DNA of 41,044 nt from assembly GCF_029213205.1 (NCBI RefSeq), contig NZ_JARGNH010000017.1:1-41044 (forward strand), given 5' to 3'. Both the position numbers and the translations under genes were made by a program. The number at the start of each line of letters is the position of its first letter. Position 1 is the first letter of the stretch. Positions 1-7,937 of the stretch are shown here, one piece after another. The notes under the pieces are model-generated. The model saw nothing but the letters and a program-made list of their open reading frames with translations. It was not told where the DNA came from and ran no database searches. Source of the DNA: Pseudooceanicola sp. Lineage in GTDB: Bacteria; Pseudomonadota; Alphaproteobacteria; Rhodobacterales; Rhodobacteraceae.

Positions 1-14
1 AAACTGGCCTACTT

Positions 15-203
15 TTACGCCGCCCTAATGGACCAATTTTGCGCCGCCCTTGACAACACGATCAGCTCGTGTGCCGCGTCCGCTTCCCCGACGATGATAT
101 CCACGCCCTCATCAACCTGGTGGCCGGGGTTTAGCTCGGCGGACGCGGGCAGCCCAAAGGCCAGAAAAGCGGCTGTAACGGGGGCGCTCAGGCGGTTCAG
201 CAT
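15..203 (-). CDS. small putative secreted peptide (62 aa), unknown function
   Basis: Not recognised. The N-terminus looks like a Sec signal peptide: a basic start (MLNR), a hydrophobic stretch (residues 7-19) and an ASA|E cleavage motif at about residue 22. That would leave a mature, mildly acidic peptide of about 40 residues. On the minus strand a good ribosome binding site (GAGGAGAAG, 217-209) lies just ahead of the ATG at 203, which supports a real start. A perfect 8-bp inverted repeat (217-236) sits directly upstream of that site. The gene lies at the left edge of the decayed mobile element and could be element cargo or the 5' end of a frameshifted larger gene. Function cannot be inferred. 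Confidence 0.45.
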   Translation of the reverse strand: MLNRLSAPVTAAFLAFGLPASAELNPGHQVDEGVDIIVGEADAAHELIVLSRAAQNWSIRAA

Positions 204-216
204 CGGACCTTCTCCT

Positions 217-236
217 CAACTTCTACTCAGAAGTTG
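217..236. repeat. inverted repeat upstream of the small secreted gene
   Basis: CAACTTCT and AGAAGTTG are perfect 8-bp arms around a 4-base loop (ACTC). The repeat sits directly upstream of the ribosome binding site of the minus-strand gene at 15-203. A 13-bp stretch, TCAACTTCTACTC (216-228), recurs in inverted orientation as GAGTAGAAGTTGA at 346-358. It could be an operator or a 5' leader hairpin. No regulator is assigned. Confidence 0.4.
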
Positions 237-315
237 GGGTATTCGCCGTAGGTTAGGACGAGCGCCGTTTTCAGGGGGAAGAGACAGTAGGAATGACGTC
301 CTAAAGGCTTGACCG

Positions 316-360
316 GGCGTTACATACTCACGTATGTCAAGTTTTGAGTAGAAGTTGACA
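316..360. promoter_or_regulatory. cluster of inverted repeats ahead of the recombinase fragment
   Basis: ACATAC-TCAC-GTATGT (322-337) is a perfect 6-bp inverted repeat. TGTCAA (335-340) and TTGACA (355-360) form a second, overlapping one. The block also contains the inverted copy (346-358) of the 13-mer at 216-228. The TTGACA at 355-360 resembles a -35 box reading toward the recombinase fragment at 391, but no convincing -10 follows. It probably served as a divergent control region for genes on both sides. Confidence 0.3.
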
Positions 361-390
361 TCGGACTAATTCGGGCGCTTTGTCAGCTCT

Positions 391-804
391 ATGCCGTTGA
401 ACAGACTCCGAAATTCCAATCATCCGAAGGCTGGTTCCACGACCAAGGTGGAGCCGATCCGTGATCTTTCGGCGATTGCAGCGATCAAGAAAAATTTATC
501 GGCAAGGCCGCGTGACCTGTGTCTGTTCACGCTCGGCATCAACACGGCTTACCGGGCCAATGAACTGCTCTCCATCCGCGTTGGACAGGTTGCGCATTTG
601 AGCGCAGGCGACACCCTCGATCTCATGCAGTCGAAAAATCAGCGGCATAGGATGATTACGCTGAACGGGACGGCAGCAAGCGCGATCCAGGACTGGCTGA
701 AGCTACATCCGGCTCCCGAAGATCACGCAGCGCTCTTCCCGTCACGCTGCCCTGTCCGCCTACGGCCTGCATCTGGCGATGAAGGTGATGCAGCAGGACA
801 GTGA
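391..804 (+). pseudogene. tyrosine recombinase (XerC/D-like), 3'-truncated
   Basis: The first ~115 residues look like the N-terminal half of a phage-integrase-family tyrosine recombinase. They include the phrase PRDLCLFTLGINTAYRANEL, which carries the first catalytic arginine (TAYRANEL). The expected HxxR and Tyr boxes of the catalytic C-terminus are missing. After LFPSR (about 740) the frame runs into unrelated sequence. From there a different frame encodes a ~50-residue tail with one membrane segment, ending at 913 over the ATG of the next pseudogene. That tail appears to be the end of a gene that once preceded traG. The locus is thus a fusion of two broken genes and cannot encode an active recombinase. 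Confidence 0.65.
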
Positions 805-909
805 GGTCATCGAAGACCCTTCGAGCTTGCGCCGTCAGCGCAAATCCCGCCGCAAGATGATGATCCTCGGCCTGATCGTGGTCGTCGGCCTCGTTCAGTG
901 GGGGCTGTC

Positions 910-1582
910 ATGAGCAAGGACTGGAATGACCGTCATCCGTTTGGCTCGGCCAACTTTGCGGCACATGGGCATTCGCCCGTGGGCGGTGTTCCAGTCACTA
1001 AAGCAGATGGATGATCTCGCACCCGGCGCGCGGGACATCATCACCTCCAGTGCGGGTTGCCAGAGTTATTTCAGCCTGCGCGATGTCCTGTCCTCGCGCA
1101 CGATCTCGGAAATGCTCGGGGTGCAGACCTTCAAATGGAACGATCCCATCCGGCAAGGGCGAGCGCGCCTCGATCAGGCCAGGCTACTTGGCAATCTCTT
1201 CAGCGGGGCCGATCCGTTCGATCTGATCCCGCAGCTCATGCAGAAGCGACTGGAAAGCCAGTGGCAGACACGGCAACGCCGCCCGCTGCGCACCACGGAT
1301 GAAGTGCTGAACCTGCCGGAGAACCGCCAGTTCATCTTTGCGGATGGCCTGCCGGGGGCGGTGCTGGCGGAACGCGCGCCGTACTTCGATCAGCCGTTTG
1401 TGGCGGGGCGGTATCACCCGAACCCCTATCATCCGCCCTATGACCATGTGAGCGTGACGACCAATACAGGCCGTAGGGAACTGCGCCCCGTCATCTGTGA
1501 GCGTGTGCCCGACCCCTTCGCCCACCTGCCGCAATACCGGGACGGGATTTGGTCGCATATCGGGGAGAGCGGTGATGCGTGA
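910..1582 (+). pseudogene. VirD4/TraG-type type IV coupling protein, internally deleted
   Basis: The intact frame from about 975 to 1582 gives ~200 residues typical of the C-terminus of VirD4/TraG ATPases: GARDIITSSAGCQSYFS, SRTISEMLGVQTF, NLPENRQFIFADGLPGAV and FVAGRYHPNPYHPPY. A different frame starts at ATG 910 (MSKDWNDRHPFGSANFA), overlaps the stop of the upstream frame and resembles a coupling-protein N-terminus. It stops after ~34 codons near the point where the C-terminal part begins. The Walker A and B core of about 500 residues is absent. The simplest reading is an internal deletion with a frame change. VirD4/TraG proteins link relaxosomes to the type IV secretion channel, so this marks the region as the remains of a conjugative element. 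Confidence 0.7.
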
Positions 1583-1922
1583 CCGCCGTCCCAGTTCCTA
1601 CAGTTTTCAGCACCGGGGCGAACTACCATCCTATGATGCCAAGTTCACCCGTGATGCCGGGCTGTCGCGGGAAGCGTTTGAAGCCCTGCGGACAGGCCGG
1701 ACGCCTGAACCTCGCGCCACCCGCGACCTCGCAGAGCGCGACCAGTGGCATGTAAAGATCAACCGCTTCGATCTGCCGGAACCGCGTCCTGACTTCGCCC
1801 CGCCAAACCGCGCCCGCTTCAATGCTGACTGGGAAGAGATGCGCCGCCTGTCCCGTGCGAAGTTCGAGGAACGCCGTCTGAATGTGGCCAGTCGGTTTTT
1901 TCGGCGGGCGCGCGACCGATGA
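1575..1922 (+). CDS. hypothetical protein downstream of the coupling-protein remnant (115 aa)
   Basis: Not recognised. The frame starts at ATG 1575 and overlaps the end of the coupling-protein frame by 8 bases, the spacing of a co-translated downstream gene. The product is small and very rich in Arg, Asp, Glu and Phe (for example RDRRPSSYSFQHRGELPSYD and a C-terminal FFRRARDR), with no signal peptide or membrane segment. It is probably a soluble accessory protein of the transfer region. It may be expressed if a promoter remains, but its operon is broken. Function is unknown. Confidence 0.5.
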   Translation: MRDRRPSSYSFQHRGELPSYDAKFTRDAGLSREAFEALRTGRTPEPRATRDLAERDQWHVKINRFDLPEPRPDFAPPNRARFNADWEEMRRLSRAKFEERRLNVASRFFRRARDR

Positions 1923-1970
1923 ATATCAGCAAAGTCTAATGTGCTGATCTTGCTCAATTTTACGTTGAAA

Positions 1971-1988
1971 AGGAGAAAGCCGATGTGA
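1971..1988 (+). other. strong ribosome binding site followed by a start-stop (ATG TGA)
   Basis: AAAAGGAGAAAG sits at ideal spacing ahead of ATG (1983-1985), and the next codon is TGA (1986-1988). No in-frame alternative start gives a protein before the gene at 2097. It may be a minimal start-stop leader ahead of the 2097 gene, or the scar of a deleted gene. The sequence alone does not decide. Confidence 0.35.
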
Positions 1989-2096
1989 TATGTTCTATCT
2001 TTGTTCTTATTCGCTGACGGCATGTCCTCGCGGACCATAAGAGCAAAACGACAAATCCCGAAAACTAAACCACCAACCAAGGAAAGGAGCATTTCC

Positions 2097-2423
2097 ATGG
2101 ACAGTACAACTGTGCCCAACAAACCAATCGAAACCCTGCGCGATAGCCGTCTGAAGGCGAGTATCTGGGAGAACGCATCCGAGAAAGGCCCGTACTACAC
2201 GGTCTCTCTTGCCAAGATTTACGAGGACAAGGACGGCCACCTTCAGGAGACACAATCGTTTTCTGCAAGTGAGCTGTTGCGCGTGGCCGAACTTGCTCGT
2301 GAAGCGCACGGCGTGGTCCGTGACCTGAAGCGCGAACGCAGCCACGAGCGGAACACCGAGCAACAGGCTGAACAGGGAAGCAACCGCTCTCGCTCTGAGC
2401 GTCCGGCACGCTTCCGCAGGTGA
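2097..2423 (+). CDS. conserved hypothetical protein of mobile elements (108 aa)
   Basis: ATG 2097 is preceded by AAGGAG at 2083-2090, which fixes the start better than the upstream in-frame GTG and ATG codons. The first ~75 residues form a compact domain (LKASIWENASEKGPYYTVSL, then SFSASELLRVAELAREA). I recall similar small proteins beside site-specific recombinases in alphaproteobacterial integrative elements. Their function is not established as far as I know. The last 35 residues are low-complexity and rich in Arg, Glu, Gln and Ser, which may bind nucleic acid. It reads in the same direction as the two downstream genes and probably shares their transcript. Confidence 0.65.
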   Translation: MDSTTVPNKPIETLRDSRLKASIWENASEKGPYYTVSLAKIYEDKDGHLQETQSFSASELLRVAELAREAHGVVRDLKRERSHERNTEQQAEQGSNRSRSERPARFRR

Positions 2424-2505
2424 GTAACCGAACAGCGGACGGGCGCTTGGCTGTGTGGGGCCGCGCCCGTCCTGACATCAACAAGAAAAACAGAAAGGAC
2501 GCACC

Positions 2506-2835
2506 ATGAAAGATAGAGGGAAAACGAAAACAGAGCAGAAAGACCTGAGCACGCTCGGGCCGCCAAGGTCACTCGGTGATCGCCTGCTGGACGATTACGG
2601 GGCTGAGTTGGAAGGTGAAGGTCTGAGCGCAGAGCAGCAGAAGGAATGTCTGCTCGCCCTGTGGCAGGTGATGGTCGCGTTTGTTGATCTGGGGTTCAGC
2701 GTCAAGCCTGGGGATAAACTCTTCCCCGAAAGTGACGTGGGCTTCGATGATGTGCTAAACTACCTGTGCCTTGAAGACCTGCCGCGTGAAACAGTCGCAT
2801 CCCCTGAAAAACAACAAGAAGAGGAGCGACCATGA
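2506..2835 (+). CDS. hypothetical protein coupled to the serine recombinase (109 aa)
   Basis: Not recognised. The start ATG 2506 follows GAAAGGA. The stop overlaps the recombinase start by 4 bases (ATGA, 2832-2835), so the two are likely translationally coupled. The product is acidic and helical (LSAEQQKECLLALWQVMVAF), with no signal peptide or membrane segment. Its place directly ahead of the recombinase suggests a partner or regulator, possibly a directionality factor. It lacks the basic winged-helix or MerR look of known excisionases, so that idea is only contextual. Confidence 0.6.
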   Translation: MKDRGKTKTEQKDLSTLGPPRSLGDRLLDDYGAELEGEGLSAEQQKECLLALWQVMVAFVDLGFSVKPGDKLFPESDVGFDDVLNYLCLEDLPRETVASPEKQQEEERP

Positions 2836-4472
2836 GCGCAGAACATCTACCATTTTCCGATCCAACAATACCCAAGGCGGTCATTTACTGCCGCGTGTCT
2901 TCTGCCAAACAGGTTGAGGAAGGCCACGGCCTTGAGTCCCAAGCGACCCGTTGCCGTGAATATGCGGAGCGTAAACGCTATGAGGTTATCAAGACCTTCT
3001 ATGAACGGGGCGTGTCCGGCGGCCTGATGGACCGCCCGTCCTTCAACAAACTCATTGCCTTTATCAAAGCCTCGAAGCTGGACGGTGTGGTTGTCATTAT
3101 CGACGATATCAGCCGCTTTGCCCGCGACGTTGAGAGTCACTGGACGCTCCGCCGCACCCTGAAAGATATCGGCGGCAAGCTGGAAAGCCCGTCCATCACC
3201 TTTGGTGAAGATTCCGATTCCGTCTTGATTGAGAACCTGCTCGCCTCCGTCTCGCAGCACCAGCGCCAGAAGAACCGCGAACAGACCACCAACCGCATGC
3301 GCGCCCGTACCATGAACGGTTACTGGTGTTTCCCTGCGCCGCCGGGTTTCAAATATGCGCGTGTGGACGGGCACGGCAAACTGCTGGTGCGGGATGAACC
3401 GATGGCAACCATCATCACTGACGCGCTGGAGGGGTTTGCAACCGGGCGCTATGCGTCCCAGTCCGAAGTGAAGACCTACCTCGAATCCGAACCCGTCTTC
3501 GCCTCCCGCTTTCCGAACGGCTACATGCGCTATGAAGAGGTGATCCGCCTGCTCACTCGTCCGCATTATGCGGGATATATCGAGGTGCCTGCCTGGGGCA
3601 TTCCGCTCATGAAGGGCAAGCATGAGGGGCTGATCACGCTGGAAACCTATACCCGTATCCAGCAGCGTATCCGCGAAGGTGCGCGTGTTGCCGCAAGAGC
3701 GGACATCAACAAGGACTTCCCGCTACGCGGCTTCGCGCTCTGCGGTGATTGTGAAAAGCCACTGACCTCTTGTTGGTCGAAGTCCAAGACCGGAGACAAG
3801 CATCCCTATTACATGTGCTTCAACAAGGGCTGCGGCTCCTACCGGAAATCCATCCGGCGCGCCGTGATCGAGGGTGAGTTCGCAGACCTGCTGCGTGACG
3901 TTGCACCGTCTCCGGCAAAGCTGTCACTGGCCAAACGGATGTTCTCAGCCGCGTGGAATGAGCGCCAGGACCGCGCCCGTGAAAATGCCGCGCTCTATGC
4001 CAACAAGATCGGCGAATTGGACAAGCAAGTGGAGACGCTGCTGTCCCGTCTCATGGAGGCCGACACCAGCACGGTCGTCAAAGCTTACGAAAAGAAGATT
4101 GCCGAACTCGAACATCAGAAACTCCTGCTAGCCGAAAAAGCTGACGCAACAGGCAAACCGAGAGCAGGCTTTGAGCAAATGTTCGAACTCGCCGTCCGAT
4201 TTCCTGCAAACCTTTGGAAAGTCTGGGAAACAGGTCGCTTCGACCTGCAACGACTCGTGCTCAGACTGGCCTTTACAGACCGCTTGGCCTACTGCCGCGA
4301 AACAGGGTTTCGAACCCCGGAGGTTTCGTTTCTGTTCAAAGTGTTAGGAGGGGAATCCGTGCGGGATTGTAAAATGGCGGAGGAGGTGGGATTCGAACCC
4401 ACGGTACGCTCTCACGCACGCCGGTTTTCAAGACCGGTGCATTCGACCACTCTGCCACTCCTCCGGGTTTGA
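2832..4472 (+). CDS. large serine recombinase whose frame runs through tRNA-Ser
   Basis: Site-specific DNA recombinase that probably integrated and excises this element. Residues ~15-160 are the resolvase/invertase catalytic domain, with YCRVSSAKQ giving the nucleophile Ser23. Residues ~165-290 fit the Recombinase domain (TNRMRARTMNGYWCFPAPPG). Residues ~297-340 hold a zinc ribbon (CGDC ... CFNKGCG). Residues ~375-440 are a charged coiled coil, followed by the usual C-terminal phrase GFRTPEVSFLFKVL. The start at 2832 has GAGGAG 6 bases upstream. The last ~32 residues (MAEEVGFEPT...) are an antisense reading of the tRNA-Ser gene at 4375-4464 and exist only because the element is joined to it. 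The pre-integration protein must have ended differently. All domains look intact. Confidence 0.9.
   Translation: MSAEHLPFSDPTIPKAVIYCRVSSAKQVEEGHGLESQATRCREYAERKRYEVIKTFYERGVSGGLMDRPSFNKLIAFIKASKLDGVVVIIDDISRFARDVESHWTLRRTLKDIGGKLESPSITFGEDSDSVLIENLLASVSQHQRQKNREQTTNRMRARTMNGYWCFPAPPGFKYARVDGHGKLLVRDEPMATIITDALEGFATGRYASQSEVKTYLESEPVFASRFPNGYMRYEEVIRLLTRPHYAGYIEVPAWGIPLMKGKHEGLITLETYTRIQQRIREGARVAARADINKDFPLRGFALCGDCEKPLTSCWSKSKTGDKHPYYMCFNKGCGSYRKSIRRAVIEGEFADLLRDVAPSPAKLSLAKRMFSAAWNERQDRARENAALYANKIGELDKQVETLLSRLMEADTSTVVKAYEKKIAELEHQKLLLAEKADATGKPRAGFEQMFELAVRFPANLWKVWETGRFDLQRLVLRLAFTDRLAYCRETGFRTPEVSFLFKVLGGESVRDCKMAEEVGFEPTVRSHARRFSRPVHSTTLPLLRV
4375..4464 (-). tRNA. tRNA-Ser (anticodon UGA)
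   Basis: The minus strand folds as a class II tRNA. A 7-bp acceptor stem pairs GGAGGAG (4464-4458) with CTCCTCC. The anticodon loop is CTTGAAA with anticodon TGA, the T-arm has the GGTTCGAATCC-type loop, and a long variable arm is typical of serine tRNAs. Discriminator G is followed by an encoded CCA (4377-4375). The 3' end faces the mobile element, so the last bases of the tRNA are the probable attachment core (attR/attL side), with the tRNA left functional. No second copy of the tRNA 3' end is visible between 1 and 4374, so the partner site lies outside the window. Confidence 0.97.
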
Positions 4473-4706
4473 CCGCTGTAACGGGCGGCAAATGATTCGG
4501 CAAATGCAACCAACGGTCCAGCCGGCCTGTGCAACTGGGCCACGCCGCGGCGTGCCATTCCGGGCCCCCTTCACGGCAGGCTTTTCTTGTGCGGTGTGAA
4601 AGGTTACACTCTCGCCAAATCAACGCCCGCAAAGGGCGATCCTATCGGCAGCGCCGGAGTAACCGGCACCAGCGGCAATGACCGTCACACAGGCAAGGGA
4701 TCAGGC

Positions 4707-5870
4707 ATGTTACAAGGGAAAACCCAGTTTTTTGGGGCCGTAGGGGCCCCCAGTTCGCGTGTCATTCGGGCCGCGACCGCGCTGTCGCTGACGCTGGCAA
4801 CCTCGGCCTGCATGGAGGGCGGCGAATTTCCGCTGTTCCAGTCGAAACCGGCAGAAGAGGCCGCCAGTGATGAGGTCGCCACCCGGCGCGCCACCCGGCT
4901 GATCGAGCGCGATATCGAGGCGCCGGAGGTGTTTCAGGTGACCGAGGCCGGTCTTTGGGATGGCCGCCCGTCACTGGGCGGGGTCTGGGTCGCGCATCCG
5001 GATGTGAAGGATCCGGAACGGGTTCTGATCCGCAACACCGCCAACGACAAATTCGTCATCGGTGCCTTGTTCCGCCGCGAACGGGAAAACCCCGGTCCCC
5101 GGTTCCAGGTGTCATCGGATGCCGCCGCTGCGCTTGGGTTGCTGGCCGGTGCGCCGATCAATCTGAACGTCACCGCCCTGCGTCGCGAAGAGGTGCCACA
5201 GGCACCCGAAGCGCTGCCGTCCGCCGACAAGGTTGAGGAGCAGGCGCTGGATCCGATCGCCTCGGCGGCGTCGGCCATCGACAAGGCCGAGGGCAAGAAG
5301 CAACCGGCGGCCAAGGCCACAGCGCCTGTCGCGGCCGCTGCCGCCGTTGCAACCACGGCGACCGATTCCGCTGTCGAGATGGCCGGGGCGACCCCGGAAC
5401 CGGCGAAGAAAGAAACCTTCTTTTCCAAGCTGTTCAGCAAGAAGAAAGCCGCGCCCGCCGCCGATGCCAAAGAGATGGCGAGTGGTGTAAGCACCACGAC
5501 CCTGTCGGCCCCGGCGGTGCAGAGCACGCCGTTGAATGCGATGAAACCGGCGGTCCAGGCGGCGCCGTCCGCAGCAAGGGTGCAACCGGCATCGGCCCCG
5601 GCGGCCAGCGCCGTCAAGACGGCGCGCGCCAGCGGCCTCAGCAAGCCCTATCTGCAGATCGGGATCTTCAGCGTCGAGCAGAATGCCAACAACACCGCCA
5701 CCGCGATGCGCCAGGCCGGGATGATTCCAACGGTGCGCAAACAGTCCAGCAAGGGCAAGAAATTCTGGCGGGTGCTGATCGGCCCGGCGACCAGCAGCGC
5801 GGATCAGGCGCAGCTGCTCAAGAAAGTGAAATCGGCGGGCTTTACCGACGCCTATGCCGTGACAAACTGA
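4707..5870 (+). CDS. SPOR-domain lipoprotein (387 aa)
   Basis: The start at ATG 4707 has AAGGGA upstream and gives a proper lipoprotein signal. A basic/hydrophobic leader (residues 18-34) ends in a lipobox, ATSAC, with the acylated Cys at about residue 35. An upstream in-frame GTG at 4587 would bury this signal and is rejected. A conserved ~110-residue N-terminal domain follows, then a long Ala/Pro/Lys-rich linker (~180-300). Residues ~310-387 are a SPOR repeat (LQIGIFSVEQNANNTATAM ... FWRVLIGP). SPOR domains bind glycan strands stripped of stem peptides, often at the division site. Its place just ahead of a D,D-carboxypeptidase fits a peptidoglycan role in the periplasm, likely at the outer membrane. 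Confidence 0.85.
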   Translation: MLQGKTQFFGAVGAPSSRVIRAATALSLTLATSACMEGGEFPLFQSKPAEEAASDEVATRRATRLIERDIEAPEVFQVTEAGLWDGRPSLGGVWVAHPDVKDPERVLIRNTANDKFVIGALFRRERENPGPRFQVSSDAAAALGLLAGAPINLNVTALRREEVPQAPEALPSADKVEEQALDPIASAASAIDKAEGKKQPAAKATAPVAAAAAVATTATDSAVEMAGATPEPAKKETFFSKLFSKKKAAPAADAKEMASGVSTTTLSAPAVQSTPLNAMKPAVQAAPSAARVQPASAPAASAVKTARASGLSKPYLQIGIFSVEQNANNTATAMRQAGMIPTVRKQSSKGKKFWRVLIGPATSSADQAQLLKKVKSAGFTDAYAVTN

Positions 5871-5937
5871 CCGCCGTCATGCCAGTATCGCGGGCAAAAC
5901 CGGGGCCAGGATCGGCCCTGGCCAGACGGAGGCAGCC

Positions 5938-7176
5938 ATGATCACATTCCCCGCATGCCAGATGACGCCCTGCGCCGACCGGCAGGCGCGGCCAGGACGC
6001 CGCCCTATCTGGGCCGGCTTTACCCGGATCAGTGCCGCGTTGCTGCTGCTGGCGCTGGCCGCCCTGCCAGCTCGGGCCTTTGACACCAAGGCGCGCGCCG
6101 CCTTTGTGATCGACATCAGCACCCGCACCATCCTGCTGGCCAAGGACGCGGACGAGGCGCTGCCGCCAGCATCAATGTCCAAGCTGATGACGCTCTACGT
6201 GGCCTTCGAGGCGATCCGCGACGGGCGCTTGCAGCTCGATGAGAAACTGCCGGTATCGCGCCATGCGATGTCCTATGGCGGCTCGACGATGTTCCTGGAT
6301 ACCACCGACAAGGTTCGGGTCGAGGATCTGCTTCGCGGCATCATCGTGCTCAGCGGCAACGACGCCTGTGCGGTGATCGCCGAGGCGCTGTCGCCGGACG
6401 GGACCGAGGCCGGGTTTGCCAATTACATGACCCAGCGGGCCCAGCAGCTGGGCATGACAGCCTCTACCTTTGCCAATTCCAACGGCTGGCCCGCAGAGGG
6501 GCACCGGATGTCGATGCGCGATCTGGCGCTGCTGGCGGCGCATCTGATCGAGGATTTCCCGCAGTTCTACCCGATGTTCGCCGAGCGCGAATTCGCCTTT
6601 GACAATCGCGCCCCACAGAATGTCCACAACCGCAATCCGCTGCTGGGTCTTGGCATCGGCGCCGATGGTCTGAAAACCGGGCACACCTCCGAGGCCGGAT
6701 ATGGCCTGGTCGGATCGGCAAAACAGGGCGATCGCCGGGTGGTCTTTGCCCTGACCGGTCTCGACAGCCCGCAATCGCGGGCCGAGGAGAGCCGGTCGAT
6801 CGTCAATTGGGCGTTTCGCCAGTTTGCCGAAAAAGAAGTGATCAAATCCGGTGACATCGTGCTGCAGGCGCAGGTCTCGATGGGGCAGGTGAATCAGGTC
6901 GGGCTGACCCCGGCCCGCGACGTGAGCGCCTTGTTGCCGGTGCTGGCAGGGTCTGGGCTGGCGGCTGAGGTGGTTTATCAATCGCCGCTGCGTGCGCCGG
7001 TTTCAGCGGGCACCGAGGTTGGCGAATTGATCCTGCGCCCCGAGGGGCTGCCGGAAATCCGGGTGCCGGTCGTCACTGCCGACGGGGTTGCGCGCGGCGG
7101 CATCATGGTGCGGATGCGGGCGGCGACGCAGCATCTGCTGAACCGGCTGGACAGCGCGCCCGAGGCCAGCTCTTGA
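5938..7176 (+). CDS. D-alanyl-D-alanine carboxypeptidase (PBP5/6 family)
   Basis: Periplasmic low-molecular-weight penicillin-binding protein that trims the terminal D-Ala from peptidoglycan stem peptides. A signal sequence occupies residues ~28-48 (ALLLLALAALPARA|F). The peptidase S11 motifs are all present: SxxK as S79-M-S-K82, SGN at 139-141 and KTG at 246-248. The C-terminal ~100 residues form the beta-rich PBP5-type domain, and the end (RMRAATQHLLNRLDS) could be the membrane-anchoring helix. The 412-aa length is normal. An ATG only slightly further in would also keep the signal peptide, so the exact start is uncertain. Its stop overlaps the tmk start, placing it first in a tmk-holB-tatD run. 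Confidence 0.93.
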   Translation: MITFPACQMTPCADRQARPGRRPIWAGFTRISAALLLLALAALPARAFDTKARAAFVIDISTRTILLAKDADEALPPASMSKLMTLYVAFEAIRDGRLQLDEKLPVSRHAMSYGGSTMFLDTTDKVRVEDLLRGIIVLSGNDACAVIAEALSPDGTEAGFANYMTQRAQQLGMTASTFANSNGWPAEGHRMSMRDLALLAAHLIEDFPQFYPMFAEREFAFDNRAPQNVHNRNPLLGLGIGADGLKTGHTSEAGYGLVGSAKQGDRRVVFALTGLDSPQSRAEESRSIVNWAFRQFAEKEVIKSGDIVLQAQVSMGQVNQVGLTPARDVSALLPVLAGSGLAAEVVYQSPLRAPVSAGTEVGELILRPEGLPEIRVPVVTADGVARGGIMVRMRAATQHLLNRLDSAPEASS

Positions 7177-7826
7177 GCCAAGGAACCGGCGCCGGTCTGT
7201 TCATTTCCCTTGAGGGGATCGACGGCTCCGGAAAATCCACCCAGGCCCGGCTGCTGGCCGAGGCGCTGCAGGCCAGCGGTCATGAGGTGGTGCTGACCCG
7301 CGAACCCGGCGGATCGCCGGGGGCCGAGGAAATCCGCCGTCTGGTGCTTGAGGGCGCCCCGGACCGTTGGTCGGCCGAGACCGAGATTCTGTTGTTCACC
7401 GCCGCCCGGCGCGACCACCTGGAACGCACCATCCAGCCAGCCCTGGCGGCGGGTAAGGTGGTGATCTGCGATCGCTTTGCCGATTCCACCCGGGTCTACC
7501 AGGGCGTGTCTCGTGGCGATCTGCGGCCAATAGTGGATCAGTTGCACAGGCTGATGATCGGGCGTGAGCCGGACCTGACCCTGCTGATCGACATGGAACC
7601 GGCCAAAGGCCTGTCGCGGGCGCTGGGTCGTCAGGGCAATGAGGAACGGTTTGAGAGCTTTGGCGAAGGTTTGCAGGCGCAGATGCGCCGCGCCTTTCTG
7701 GATCTGGCGGCGGAATTTGCCGACCGGTTCCGGGTGATCGACGGTGGCCGCGCGATCGAGGCGGTGGCGGCGGATGTGCTGGATCTGGTGCAAAGCGAAT
7801 TGGGCGCCGCCGCGGCGCGCGGCTAG
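7173..7826 (+). CDS. tmk: thymidylate kinase
   Basis: Phosphorylates dTMP to dTDP with ATP in the cytosol, on the way to dTTP. The P-loop is GIDGSGKST (residues 15-23). The DR(F/Y/H) motif occurs as ICDRFADST, with a TREPGG segment at ~42-47. The 217-aa length is typical. It starts with TTG at 7173, which overlaps the stop of the carboxypeptidase gene (TTGA), so translation is probably coupled. The pairing with holB immediately downstream is common in bacteria and links dTTP supply to replication. Confidence 0.95.
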   Translation: MSQGTGAGLFISLEGIDGSGKSTQARLLAEALQASGHEVVLTREPGGSPGAEEIRRLVLEGAPDRWSAETEILLFTAARRDHLERTIQPALAAGKVVICDRFADSTRVYQGVSRGDLRPIVDQLHRLMIGREPDLTLLIDMEPAKGLSRALGRQGNEERFESFGEGLQAQMRRAFLDLAAEFADRFRVIDGGRAIEAVAADVLDLVQSELGAAAARG

Positions 7827-7937
7827 GGCAGGCGCGGGGCATGAACGCCACGGACGGGGGCGATCGTCGCCCGCTTTCCCGCTTCACCTCGCCGCCGCAC
7901 CTGCCTATCCTTGCAGGCGAACCATGCGCGGATCCCG

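Noticed and set aside
4305-4318. T-arm-like GGGTTTCGAACCCC just left of tRNA-Ser
   Set aside because: It lies in the conserved recombinase codons ETGFRTPE and has no acceptor, D-arm or anticodon arm around it, so a second tRNA or att site is not supported.
4473-4706. Search for an integrative element continuing to the right of the tRNA
   Set aside because: The tRNA 5' side leads into ordinary host genes (SPOR protein, carboxypeptidase). The element lies only on the 3' side of the tRNA.
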